From contig DCZN01000065.1 in the NCBI GenBank assembly GCA_002331625.1, positions 21,554 through 51,061 on the forward strand: a stretch of 29,508 nucleotides of DNA, read 5' to 3'. The stretch comes from Nitrospira sp. UBA2083 (lineage in GTDB: Bacteria; Nitrospirota; Nitrospiria; Nitrospirales; Nitrospiraceae). The notes beneath the pieces were generated by a model that had not been told where the DNA came from, searched no databases, and saw only the letters and a list, made by a program, of their open reading frames with translations. Both the position numbers and the translations under genes were made by a program. Positions within the stretch are counted from its first letter, which is position 1, and each line of letters begins with the position of its first letter. Of this stretch, positions 16,379-24,553 are shown in pieces.

Positions 16379-17065
16379 ATGGATACAACACGCACACCCC
16401 GGATACTGACCCACGATGAACGAAAGGCTGCGGAAGCGGCGTTTGCAGGTCGACCGTTTAACCCCACATGGTCTGAATCAGCAAAAAAGGTGTATGACGG
16501 ACTTACCCACGCACTTCCCACTCTTCCGGATGAGACCGTAGTCACAGCCAATCACACCTCGGTACCCAATGAACCACTGACCGAAGCGGCTGCGACGGGG
16601 CCATCCACAGAAGCACCGACAGGTGAACGCCCAACCACATCGGATCAGGCGCTGGAGCCACGAGCCGATACCCCAACCAACCAACTGATCGCGAATCGTC
16701 AACAGGCGATTCAAGCAGGATTTTTGATTGATGTGTCACCGGACGCACAGAAACTCGGGCTGACTTTTCCTGTCACAGTCACAAAGCCACTCTGGGAAGT
16801 GGGGATCGCCCCTGATCAGTCGATCTCTGAAGAAGAGAAGGCCCAACGATTGCGAGATGTCTTGATGGCGTTTCGGCTGCGCATTGCCAGTCAGGCCACG
16901 CTTTCACCGCTGATCGATTTTCCGGCCATGCTGGCCCTGCCACCAGGTGGCGTGCCGCAGCCGGTCCCGCTCTTCGCGCTGATTCAGCCCGACGAGCACA
17001 ACCGCGCCGTAGCGACGCTGTTACTTCCCAACGAAGTCTCGGCCACCATCATTCCGATGAACTAA
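16379..17065 (+). CDS. Conserved-looking protein of unknown function (DUF6573-like C-terminal domain)
   Basis: A soluble protein of 228 residues with no signal peptide or TM segment. Residues 1-110 are Pro/Thr/Ala/Glu-rich and probably disordered. The second half is folded: AGFLIDVSPDAQKLGLTFPV followed by VTKPLWEVGIAPD resembles, from memory, the DUF6573 family (GVLVDVTE.AKEAGF.FPVALT..W), small domains of unknown role often met on plasmids and phages. It ends in a hydrophobic strand-rich tail (LFALIQPDEH..AVATLLLPNE). The disordered lead is unusual for that family. I cannot give a function. It converges with mtnA with a 38-base gap. Confidence 0.6.
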   Translation: MDTTRTPRILTHDERKAAEAAFAGRPFNPTWSESAKKVYDGLTHALPTLPDETVVTANHTSVPNEPLTEAAATGPSTEAPTGERPTTSDQALEPRADTPTNQLIANRQQAIQAGFLIDVSPDAQKLGLTFPVTVTKPLWEVGIAPDQSISEEEKAQRLRDVLMAFRLRIASQATLSPLIDFPAMLALPPGGVPQPVPLFALIQPDEHNRAVATLLLPNEVSATIIPMN

Positions 17066-17103
17066 TTAACTCAGGTCCATCTCTTGGACTGACGGATATT
17101 CAA

Positions 17104-18135
17104 TTAGCGAATGAAACGTTCGCCGATCTCTTGAGGTTTAAACACGCCTCGTTCGGTGATAATGCCCGTGATAAGTTCGGCTGGCGTCACGTCGAAGGCG
17201 GGATTGTAGACGGCGACGTCTTTCGGTGCGACAGGGTGACTCCCGTGGATACTGGTCACCTCGAGCGGACTCCGTTGCTCGATCGGAATATCATCCCCGG
17301 TTTTGGTCTTGAGATCGATAGTCGAATAGGGCGCCGCAACATAAAAAGGAATGTTGTGAGCCTTGGCCAAGACTGCGACCGAATAGGTTCCAATCTTGTT
17401 GGCTACATCCCCGTTCGCAGCAATCCGATCCGCACCGACAACACAGAGATGAATCTTCCCCTGCTTCATCAGCGATCCGGCCATGTTATCCGTGATTAAG
17501 GTGACTGGTATGTGGTCTTGCATCAGTTCCCATGCCGTTAGCCTTGAACCTTGAAGCACAGGACGAGTTTCATCAGCTATCACATTGATTTTCTTTCCTT
17601 GTTCACAGGCAGCCCTAATCACACCAAGTGCTGTGCCATACCCAGCGGTCGCGAGCGAACCGGCATTGCAATGGGTCAACACTGTTTGACCGTCCATGAT
17701 CAGCTCTGCTCCATGGCGTCCCATGGTCTTGCAGAGATTAATATCCTCTTCAAGTATTGCTTGAGATTCGTTTATGAGGGTTTGTTTGATCGAAGGAACC
17801 GGTTGGATACGCAATGAGGCGAGTTTTTGCCTCATGCGTTCAATAGCCCAGAAGAGATTGACGGCAGTCGGTCTGGTCGCAGCCAACTCGTCACAGATCT
17901 TAAGAACCGCTGACCCAAATATGGAGTAGTCGGTTGTCTGGACGGCCTGGGCGCCCAAGGCCACACCCATCGCCGCCGTCACGCCGATGGCCGGTGCCCC
18001 TCGAACTTTCAACGTACGAATCGCCTCGGCGACTGCCTGATAATCTCGACAGTCGAGAAACTCAACGACTTCCGGCAATCGACTTTGATCCAGAAGACGG
18101 ACAGCGCCGTCCTTCCATTCAACGGTTGGAACCAT
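17104..18135 (-). CDS. mtnA: S-methyl-5-thioribose-1-phosphate isomerase
   Basis: A cytoplasmic enzyme of 343 residues that converts 5-methylthioribose 1-phosphate to 5-methylthioribulose 1-phosphate in the methionine salvage pathway. It has [12 protein letters not shown], the catalytic Cys156 in [32 protein letters not shown], the catalytic Asp236 in [12 protein letters not shown] and NKIGTYS, at the positions expected for the bacterial MtnA family (Cys160/Asp240 in Bacillus). The related eIF2B-type regulatory subunits lack this Cys/Asp pair. It is the last gene of the leftward train, 40 bases after the WecA-like gene, with no other methionine salvage gene in the window. The ATG at 18135 gives a full-length family start. 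Confidence 0.95.
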   Translation of the reverse strand: MVPTVEWKDGAVRLLDQSRLPEVVEFLDCRDYQAVAEAIRTLKVRGAPAIGVTAAMGVALGAQAVQTTDYSIFGSAVLKICDELAATRPTAVNLFWAIERMRQKLASLRIQPVPSIKQTLINESQAILEEDINLCKTMGRHGAELIMDGQTVLTHCNAGSLATAGYGTALGVIRAACEQGKKINVIADETRPVLQGSRLTAWELMQDHIPVTLITDNMAGSLMKQGKIHLCVVGADRIAANGDVANKIGTYSVAVLAKAHNIPFYVAAPYSTIDLKTKTGDDIPIEQRSPLEVTSIHGSHPVAPKDVAVYNPAFDVTPAELITGIITERGVFKPQEIGERFIR

Positions 18136-18175
18136 GTAGCCATCTTCTAACGGGAATGGAGCTGGAGTGCAAGAC

Positions 18176-19348
18176 CTAACGACGGCGGCCGCTGATTTCT
18201 AGGACGGTAATCATCGCGGCGATCAATCCGGCTTGCAGCAGGAGCAGCATCGCTTCCATCGTGCCGGCATGGCGAAGCGCCAGCGCCGCCAGCCCAAGAC
18301 AGATCGTGAAGAGAAAAATCATGGCGACGCTGGCTTGTCGCGAGCCAAGGGCACGTTCAAGGCGATGATGCAGATGGTCTTTTCCCACATAGTCCAACCA
18401 TTCCTTCACCGATGTGACCTTTCCCGTGACGACACGCTCGACCGTGATATGAATCATGTCATAGATGAGCACGCCGAAGATCAGCAACGGATTACTGAAT
18501 GACACAATCGGGTTCGAATCAGCCCAGTTTCCCTTCACAGCTAAACAGGCCAGTGTGAATCCAATAAACGTCGATCCGCCGTCACCTAAGAAAATTACGG
18601 CAGGTCTCGATCCACGAAAATTGTAGGGCAAAAATCCCAGGCCGGCTCCCATCATGGCGATCGCGAGCCATCCCAATCCCGCTTGATGGGTTTCAAACGC
18701 GACCATGCCCATGAAGCCCGCCATCAACACGGCTAGCCCTGTCGCTAGCCCATCCATGCCGTCAAAGAAGTTGAAGGCATTCGTGATTCCCACGATCCAC
18801 AGCAGTGTTAACACAATGTTGGCCGTATCTCCGACCAGTCCGGACGGGAACAACGTCAAGATCTTCCCTGAAGCGATGACGAGACCAGCTGCCAGCAATT
18901 GACCAGCCAGTTTGAAGGAGGCCGGTAACTCACGAATATCATCCACCACTCCGATCACCAATAACAGCGAGCCAGCGACGAGAATCGCTACCATCCAATC
19001 AGGCACGATTGAGTTCAGCAGGAGCGATCCGACAAAGCCGATGTAGAGCGCAAGGCCTCCAAGCCTCGGTGTCGGCGTGACATGAATTTTCCGATCGGCC
19101 GGCCTATCGACCAGATTCCATCGATGGCCCGCCCACACCATGAACGGGGTCAATGCGCCGGTCCCAAGAAAGGCAAACAGAAAGATGTAGAGCCACCGCA
19201 GTCCCTCTAGTTGGAAGAGGTCACGGACAGAGGGGATCGCTAAGGCGACGGTTCCCAATACGGCGCCGGACATGAGTGGTGTGACCCAGCGCCAGATGGT
19301 GGTCGTAAAGGGAGCCGTCAGGTCTGTCTCGAGTGTTTTCACGGCCAT
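18176..19348 (-). CDS. wecA: Undecaprenyl-phosphate N-acetylglucosaminyl-1-phosphate transferase-like (WecA/TagO family)
   Basis: An integral membrane enzyme of 390 residues with about 11 TM helices. It should transfer a sugar phosphate from a UDP-sugar to undecaprenyl phosphate and so start lipid-linked glycan synthesis. The family motifs are all present: [18 protein letters not shown] (81-98), the metal-binding DD136-137 in [24 protein letters not shown] (190-204), [12 protein letters not shown] (253-264) and HLHHRL (325-330). MraY has a different loop-5 pattern, so a WecA/TagO role is preferred. Its start overlaps the end of the DegT gene by 10 bases. In this locus it is probably the initiating enzyme of the surface polysaccharide; the exact sugar is unknown. 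Confidence 0.88.
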   Translation of the reverse strand: MAVKTLETDLTAPFTTTIWRWVTPLMSGAVLGTVALAIPSVRDLFQLEGLRWLYIFLFAFLGTGALTPFMVWAGHRWNLVDRPADRKIHVTPTPRLGGLALYIGFVGSLLLNSIVPDWMVAILVAGSLLLVIGVVDDIRELPASFKLAGQLLAAGLVIASGKILTLFPSGLVGDTANIVLTLLWIVGITNAFNFFDGMDGLATGLAVLMAGFMGMVAFETHQAGLGWLAIAMMGAGLGFLPYNFRGSRPAVIFLGDGGSTFIGFTLACLAVKGNWADSNPIVSFSNPLLIFGVLIYDMIHITVERVVTGKVTSVKEWLDYVGKDHLHHRLERALGSRQASVAMIFLFTICLGLAALALRHAGTMEAMLLLLQAGLIAAMITVLEISGRRR

Positions 19349-20400
19349 TCCTCTTGCAGTGCCACAAGGATCTGCGCCGTTTCCTCGTCCGTCAGCGCAG
19401 GGAACAGCGGGAGCGAGAGGGCGGTCCGCTCGGCTTCCTCCGTGGATGGAAACCCATCCAACTCAAGATAGTGATGCAGCGCACGAAAGACGGGTTTCCG
19501 ACAGTGAATCCCCCGCCCCTCAAACCGGGCGATGATGGCATTCAGCTCCTCGACCGACTCAGCAAGGTTCGGCAATCGGACGACAAAACGGTAATAACTA
19601 TGCGTACGACCGTCTGGAACATGGGGAGGAACCAGGTCGATAGTATTGAGTCTCGAGTAATAGTCCAACGCAAGCGCGTTTCGGCGTTCGAGAAAGGTCG
19701 GCAGGCGCCCGAGTTGTGCGAGCCCGATGGCAGCCTGAAGCTCTGTGAGCTTGAGATTCGTCGAGGACGGATAGAGCGACGGAGTTTCGTCGTATTCCCT
19801 CAATCGGCGTGCCTTCTCGAGCAAGGTTTCATCGCGCGACAACACCATCCCTCCCTCGCCGGCACACAGGAGTTTCGTCGCATAGAACGAGCAGACCGTC
19901 ATCAGGCCGATCGACCCGACTGGTCTGCCCTGCTCGGTTGCTCCAAGCGTTTGGGCACAATCCTCAATGATCGGAAGCCCCAACCGTTCGAGCGCCGTTA
20001 GATCGGCTGGAAGCCCGAACAGGTGTGGCACGATCAGGGCCTTGGTCTTGGACGTGACAGCCTGCTGTGCGGCTACGGGATCGATATTAAAACTATCGAG
20101 TTCGATATCGACGACCCGCGGTATCGCCCCAACCCGTTGAATCGCCAGCAGCGGTGCTGCGCAGACATAGCTTGGAAGGATCACGTCATCGCCAGGTCCG
20201 ATTCCCATCGCTCGAAGAGCGACTTCGAGGGCCGCTGTTCCCGAGGTGACCGCCACTCCCCCGGACAAACCGAAGTGTGCTGCCATGCCCCGTTCAAACC
20301 GCTCGACCATCCCGCCCTGCGCGAGTTGCCGCGATTGCAGCACCTCAACCGCTGCTCGGATATCATCCGCTTCAATCGTTGGTCGCGAGTGAGGAATCAT
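19339..20400 (-). CDS. DegT/DnrJ/EryC1/StrS-family sugar aminotransferase
   Basis: A PLP-dependent enzyme of 353 residues that usually adds an amino group to a keto-sugar nucleotide. It shows VTSGTAALEVALRAMG (cofactor phosphate binding), GDDVILPSYV, the cofactor Asp147 in EDCAQTLGA and Schiff-base Lys176 in SFYATKLLCAGEGGM. The C-terminal region (CRKPVFRALHHY, LPLFPALTDEE) is standard. The length fits the shorter StrS-like members. A 15-base gap separates it from the PIG-L gene, and its end overlaps the WecA-like gene by 10 bases, so all are in one transcript. The ATG at 20400 gives the typical IPHSRPTIEADDI start. Confidence 0.92.
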   Translation of the reverse strand: MIPHSRPTIEADDIRAAVEVLQSRQLAQGGMVERFERGMAAHFGLSGGVAVTSGTAALEVALRAMGIGPGDDVILPSYVCAAPLLAIQRVGAIPRVVDIELDSFNIDPVAAQQAVTSKTKALIVPHLFGLPADLTALERLGLPIIEDCAQTLGATEQGRPVGSIGLMTVCSFYATKLLCAGEGGMVLSRDETLLEKARRLREYDETPSLYPSSTNLKLTELQAAIGLAQLGRLPTFLERRNALALDYYSRLNTIDLVPPHVPDGRTHSYYRFVVRLPNLAESVEELNAIIARFEGRGIHCRKPVFRALHHYLELDGFPSTEEAERTALSLPLFPALTDEETAQILVALQEEWP

Positions 20401-20415
20401 TATCTCTATCGTCGA

Positions 20416-21063
20416 TCAGATCCCGATGTTGATAAACAGCCGAAGGGGGAGAAACCCCTCCGCAGTTCTCACGCGGCCCTGAATGCCTCGAAAGTGTGCC
20501 GACGACCTCACAAGGTCCGCAATGCTGATCCCCTCGATATTGGTCTTCTTCACCTGAGACACATGGGCTTCTAATGCCTGAATTTTGCGCTCCAGTGCGT
20601 GCTGGATGTCGACAAACACCGTCGGTGCAAAGTTTTGAGTGGTCGGCCCTTCATAAAACAGCACGTTCTTGGTGTACCGTGTGGCGGTAATCGTACTCAT
20701 GGCCAAATGTCGATGATCCTGATGGGTATCATCGTGATAGTGCACAAAGATAAAGTGCGGCTCGATCTTTCTGACGATCTCCTCGACCGTTTGAATCAGG
20801 TCACGACCAAGCGGAACTTCGGTATCGCGATAGCCTCCCCAGAACACTTCTTCGGCCTGCAACAGGGCTGCTGACTGCTCCTGCTCGCGCTTGCGTACCG
20901 TCGTGTTCCCGCCGGCTCCGCCCTGTGTCATGACCATCAGAAAAATGCGGTGACCGTTCTCGGCATACTTGATCAACGTTCCACCGCACCCGACTTCGAT
21001 ATCATCCGGATGGGCGCCCAAGGCCAGAATACGCATAGGTTCTTTGGCCGTGCGTGGTTTCAT
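20416..21063 (-). CDS. PIG-L family N-acetylglucosaminyl deacetylase-like protein
   Basis: A cytoplasmic zinc-dependent deacetylase of 215 residues. The motif AHPDD (His18-Asp20-Asp21) in LALGAHPDDIEVGCGGTL and the second motif HQDH (His114, Asp116, His117) form the zinc site of LmbE/PIG-L enzymes, which remove acetyl groups from GlcNAc or related sugars. The ATG at 21063 is chosen because AGGAGGA lies seven bases upstream, right after the stop of the WbqC gene; the longer frame to 21096 would overlap that gene. In this cluster it may free an amine for later modification, probably on a nucleotide sugar. Confidence 0.9.
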   Translation of the reverse strand: MKPRTAKEPMRILALGAHPDDIEVGCGGTLIKYAENGHRIFLMVMTQGGAGGNTTVRKREQEQSAALLQAEEVFWGGYRDTEVPLGRDLIQTVEEIVRKIEPHFIFVHYHDDTHQDHRHLAMSTITATRYTKNVLFYEGPTTQNFAPTVFVDIQHALERKIQALEAHVSQVKKTNIEGISIADLVRSSAHFRGIQGRVRTAEGFLPLRLFINIGI

Positions 21064-21068
21064 GCGGG

Positions 21069-21076
21069 TTCCTCCT
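21069..21076 (-). promoter_or_regulatory. Shine-Dalgarno of the PIG-L gene
   Basis: On the minus strand AGGAGGAA sits six bases before the ATG at 21063 and partly overlaps the stop codon of the WbqC-like gene. It is the strongest ribosome binding site in the glycan gene train and fixes the start. Confidence 0.6.
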
Positions 21077-21782
21077 AGACAGCCATCCGACGGCAATCCA
21101 TTGGTCGTGTACGGCGCAACGTTGCAAGTGCATCAGGTCCTTGCATGAACAGGAGATCAAGCGCAGACAGATTCGGTTCAAACGGCTCGTAGACTTGACG
21201 ATAGATCGGATGTTGGAACACTTGCGTCTCGACCGCGATACCGGCAGCTTCAAATTGAGGTGTATCCATGTAGCGCTCAGCGCCGGGGCCCGCAAGATAC
21301 CGCATCGCGCCAACGGCACGGCAGAGGTCAATTAGCCGGTGGGTCGGTTCCGCCCGTGCGACGTACTGCGATGCACTGCATACTGGGGTGAGAATTCCGT
21401 AGGCCTTGAGCAACCATTGCACCGTTGCCCTATTGAGATCGCTGAGCTTGGTCCACGGTGCGGCATAGAGTTCGCGCAACTGTGGCAAATAGCGATCGAT
21501 GTAAGGTGCTCGGGCATAGTGCATTTCAAGGGCTCGGAGGTGCTGAACTTTCCAGATGGCCGTGGGATTAATGACGACATCGTCGATGCATTGACCGAAA
21601 TGCTGCAAGACTGGCACGGTCAGCCATTGCCATCCCGTGGATGTCCGAATGCGATTACGATTTTGCCACTCGTTCTTCTTGAACTGTACCGTATCCAATA
21701 CGATAAACAGATCCGCCTGGTCGATTTTATCAAGGTATCCAAGCCAGGGCAGAAACTGTGGTTGATGAATCGTGACACGCAT
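21075..21782 (-). CDS. WbqC-like family protein
   Basis: A soluble protein of 235 residues that begins MRVTIHQPQFLPWLGYLDKI, the hallmark start of the WbqC-like family. Other family features are DLFIVLDTVQFKKNEWQNRN, WQWLTVPV and the C-terminal YEPFEPNLSALDLLFMQGPDA. WbqC-like proteins are encoded in O-antigen and polysaccharide clusters and probably transfer a group onto an amino sugar; the reaction has not been settled to my knowledge. GAGG is six bases before the ATG at 21782; the adjacent ATG at 21785 is the alternative. It sits nine to twelve bases after the PHP-like gene and is followed at 11 bases by the PIG-L gene. Confidence 0.9.
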   Translation of the reverse strand: MRVTIHQPQFLPWLGYLDKIDQADLFIVLDTVQFKKNEWQNRNRIRTSTGWQWLTVPVLQHFGQCIDDVVINPTAIWKVQHLRALEMHYARAPYIDRYLPQLRELYAAPWTKLSDLNRATVQWLLKAYGILTPVCSASQYVARAEPTHRLIDLCRAVGAMRYLAGPGAERYMDTPQFEAAGIAVETQVFQHPIYRQVYEPFEPNLSALDLLFMQGPDALATLRRTRPMDCRRMAV

Positions 21783-21794
21783 CATGATCCTCGC

Positions 21795-23363
21795 TTATCC
21801 ACTCACACCGTGTTCCAAAAGCTCAGCGGTTCGCGGCTGATCCGCTGCCCGGACTTGGCCGGTCGGTGCCACGTAGATCGGATTGGTCAATAACTCGCCG
21901 CTTGCACCGACTACCTCCAGTCGATAGTTCGACCAGCTATGAGGGAGATCTCCACGATCCACCAGGTCGAGTTCTAAGGGGGTTTTCCCTTCGAGTTGTC
22001 GAAGAACATGGCCTGACCGAATCACTCGGAGCGTTGCCGCATGCGCTTTCTCGTCGAGGGCTGAGATGCGGACCCGAATTCGAATATCCTCGTTGTGTCT
22101 TCCCCCAAGAACCTCGCCGATCTGTGCTGAGGCACCGGTACGAGAAATCCGAAACTCATCCAGCCGAAGCAGGACTTTCTGGTCACCTCTCGCCACCGCA
22201 TAGGCACGACCGAATCGCAACGCATCCAGAACGCCCGCTGCTGTTCGATCGACCGCTTGGATGATGGTATAGACCTGATCAAGATCTTTCCCCGGATCGG
22301 ACGTCCCATGAAACGCCACTTCCCCAATCATCGTCGGGAACCCCTCAGACCCATTGGGCGCGCGAGATTGCAACAGCTGGTCCCATACGCTACCAGGTGC
22401 CACGGCTTGTCTCGCATCTTGATACAGGCCTCCAAATCCCGTGTAGCCATGCGTGAGCACCAACGCTTCGGGATGTGGCTCCGTTTTCACCGTGACGGTT
22501 CCTAACGGGCCGAATGAGTGTCGGCTGAAATCTCGGGCTTCCGTCATCGACCAAAACACCAAAGCGCCACGCTCAACGGCCCGGTCAATCAGGTCCTGAT
22601 AGGGTCTGTACCCGACATTGCTCTCATGTGAACCATAGGGCGGCATTTTCATCGGCCAGGCACTGATCGACAGTCCAAGGCAGAGAAGCGTCAGGGTGCC
22701 GGCGAAGAGAGGCCGCAAACGAGATCCGGCTTGTCGCCATCCACTCCGGCTGAAGACGGATGGTTTCCAGAGTGTGACAATCGGAATCAAGGCCAGAAGC
22801 GGTATGGCGTTCGTCAGGCTTTGCCACGTCCACACATACGAGCTTGGGTTCCCATGCGAAGGAATATGGGCGTAATCCTCGCTCCTATCCAGTCCAAGAA
22901 CAAGGAGATTGCGCTGTGCGTTGTGCATCGTGAGATTGCCCTGTAGCAGCGATCCCGTCCAATAGTAGTGCGGCGCGACCTCCACGCCTGGAATAATGAT
23001 CAGTTTTGGATGGCGTTGTTGAACGGCATGAATCTCGTCAAGGAATTGTTGCACCCCATATTCCATCAGGGCCGGGAATGTGACGCGGTATTTTAGAAAT
23101 CCCTCAAAGGGATAGAACCCGTAATCATATCGGAGCGTATAGTTTTCGGAGAGAATCAGAACGTCCAGCCCTTGCTGCTCGGCTCGTGTCGCCAACGATT
23201 CAAGATTCAACGATCCCGTACTCATCGTGCTGTGCACATGGATTGCTGCCCGTAACGACGCGGGTGCTGGAGAGGGTTCGACCGTCCACCCAGCCGTCGC
23301 TGCCGAGAAAGCCATCACTCCTCCACAGAGCCCAATGGTGAGCCTGCCCATCGTTCTACGCAT
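21795..23363 (-). CDS. Exported/membrane PHP-like protein split by two TM helices
   Basis: A protein of 522 residues. After a signal peptide (about 1-25, ending near ATAGW) comes a PHP-like phosphoesterase fold start: AAIHVHSTMSTGS (HVH at 42-44), then SENY where PHP enzymes carry the second Asp-His motif, then IIIPGVEVAPHY (Glu128, His132) and NLLVLGLD. Two hydrophobic helices (about 182-199 and 218-236) interrupt the domain, after which it resumes with RGALVFWSM (no His where HP is expected), LTHGYTG (His305) and GEVAFHGT (Glu348, His352). The C-terminal 110 residues look like a beta-sandwich (LRLDEFRISR..., VRISALDEK). The nearest relatives are CehA/McbA-like PHP proteins, but several metal ligands are missing. 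I set the start at the ATG at 23363 (GGAG just upstream), overlapping the glycosyltransferase end by 8 bases; 23351, 23378 and 23396 are alternatives. Function unknown; possibly processes a polysaccharide intermediate at the membrane. Confidence 0.7.
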   Translation of the reverse strand: MRRTMGRLTIGLCGGVMAFSAATAGWTVEPSPAPASLRAAIHVHSTMSTGSLNLESLATRAEQQGLDVLILSENYTLRYDYGFYPFEGFLKYRVTFPALMEYGVQQFLDEIHAVQQRHPKLIIIPGVEVAPHYYWTGSLLQGNLTMHNAQRNLLVLGLDRSEDYAHIPSHGNPSSYVWTWQSLTNAIPLLALIPIVTLWKPSVFSRSGWRQAGSRLRPLFAGTLTLLCLGLSISAWPMKMPPYGSHESNVGYRPYQDLIDRAVERGALVFWSMTEARDFSRHSFGPLGTVTVKTEPHPEALVLTHGYTGFGGLYQDARQAVAPGSVWDQLLQSRAPNGSEGFPTMIGEVAFHGTSDPGKDLDQVYTIIQAVDRTAAGVLDALRFGRAYAVARGDQKVLLRLDEFRISRTGASAQIGEVLGGRHNEDIRIRVRISALDEKAHAATLRVIRSGHVLRQLEGKTPLELDLVDRGDLPHSWSNYRLEVVGASGELLTNPIYVAPTGQVRAADQPRTAELLEHGVSG

Positions 23364-24543
23364 GGTTCTCCGCCGCATCTCGATAGAGGGCTTCAATGGC
23401 CTGGATCATCGATGGAATGCCATACCCCACTCCAATACTGTGCATGGCCCGAGAGCCCAATTCCCGAGCCCAATCTGCATCACGAAGAACTCTTCCCACG
23501 GCACCGGCCAACGCTGAACTCTGCCCAGATGGAACCAACAGACCATTCTTTCCATCCTCAATCAGAGCAGGAATTCCACCGACTCGACTGGCGATCACTG
23601 GAAGTCCAGCCGCCATGGCTTCGATCAGGGCACGTCCCATGCCTTCGTTGAGCGACGGCAGGACGAAACAATCCATCCCTGCCAGACAAGCCTCAACATC
23701 TTCCCGATGTCCAACGAGATGCACCTGGTCGCTGATACCGGATGCCTTCGCCTGGTTGAGAAGTGCCTGATGCTGCTCCCCGCTTCCGACAATGACGAGA
23801 TGCAGGTGTGGGTGTTCGTCTTTCAAGAGCGCTATGGCCTCGACTAAAAACCGGTGACCCTTGATAGCAGTTAGCCATCCCACAGAACCAACGATTGTGG
23901 CAGTGGGCGGGCACTCGAACCATTCAGGTACCGTCTTCCTCCTGCGTTGTGCAGTATGAAAGCGATCAAGGTCAATGCCGCTTGGTATCACCGCAAAGCG
24001 CTCGGCTCGCCCAACACCCCGCTCGAGATGTTCACGTTTCTCCGCTGCTGTGAGGCCGATCAGGCGGTCGGTTATCCATGCCAACGCCCGCTCGATCTGC
24101 ACACAGCACCATGAGCCGAGCGAGTTGAAATGCCCATAGAACACATGTCCGTGAGGAGTATGGATGGTCACCGGAACGCCCGCCATCCAAGCAGCCAATC
24201 GCCCCAGCACGCCGGCTTTCGATGTGTGTGTGTGCACGATATCCGGATGCTCTTTCTGCAAAATGGTCACAAGTTTCAACAATGCTGTAAGGTCTGACAG
24301 CGGACTGAACTGACGGACCAGCGACGGCACCGTATGGTACCGAATTGACTCTTTCTCCAGGTGTCGAAGGTTATCAACTGTGGCTGCGATCCCTCCTTGT
24401 GCGTCCCATGTGCCGGCTTCGCCAGTGATCATGACCGGCTCGAATTCCATCCGGTTATGCCCCAAGACCGTCAGCATCGTATTGCGTGCGGACCCTCCTC
24501 GATCAAGCCGCGTGATGATATGGACAACCTTGCGAACCATCAT
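23356..24543 (-). CDS. Glycosyltransferase family 4
   Basis: A retaining GT-B glycosyltransferase of 395 residues. The N-terminal domain starts VVHIITRLDRGGSARNTM and includes HTHTSKAGVLGRLAA and TIHTPHGHVFYGHF. The C-terminal domain has FAVIPSGIDLDRF, VGWLTAIKGHRFLVEA, the nucleotide-sugar site LPSLNEGMGRALIEAMAAG (the E-x7-E pattern is there) and VASRVGGIPALIEDGKNG. It would add one sugar to the lipid-linked chain at the cytoplasmic face. The start at 24543 (next ATG 24540) follows GGGGA and lies 10 bases after the stop of the preceding GT gene; the longer frame is just overlap with that gene. Confidence 0.88.
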   Translation of the reverse strand: MMVRKVVHIITRLDRGGSARNTMLTVLGHNRMEFEPVMITGEAGTWDAQGGIAATVDNLRHLEKESIRYHTVPSLVRQFSPLSDLTALLKLVTILQKEHPDIVHTHTSKAGVLGRLAAWMAGVPVTIHTPHGHVFYGHFNSLGSWCCVQIERALAWITDRLIGLTAAEKREHLERGVGRAERFAVIPSGIDLDRFHTAQRRRKTVPEWFECPPTATIVGSVGWLTAIKGHRFLVEAIALLKDEHPHLHLVIVGSGEQHQALLNQAKASGISDQVHLVGHREDVEACLAGMDCFVLPSLNEGMGRALIEAMAAGLPVIASRVGGIPALIEDGKNGLLVPSGQSSALAGAVGRVLRDADWARELGSRAMHSIGVGYGIPSMIQAIEALYRDAAENHA

Positions 24544-24553
24544 CCGTCTTCCC

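Noticed and set aside
17072..17091. Hairpin CAGGTCCA / TGGACTG between the 16379 gene and mtnA as a bidirectional terminator
   Set aside because: The stem is about 7 bp with a bulge and no T-rich tail follows on either strand, so it was not listed as a feature.
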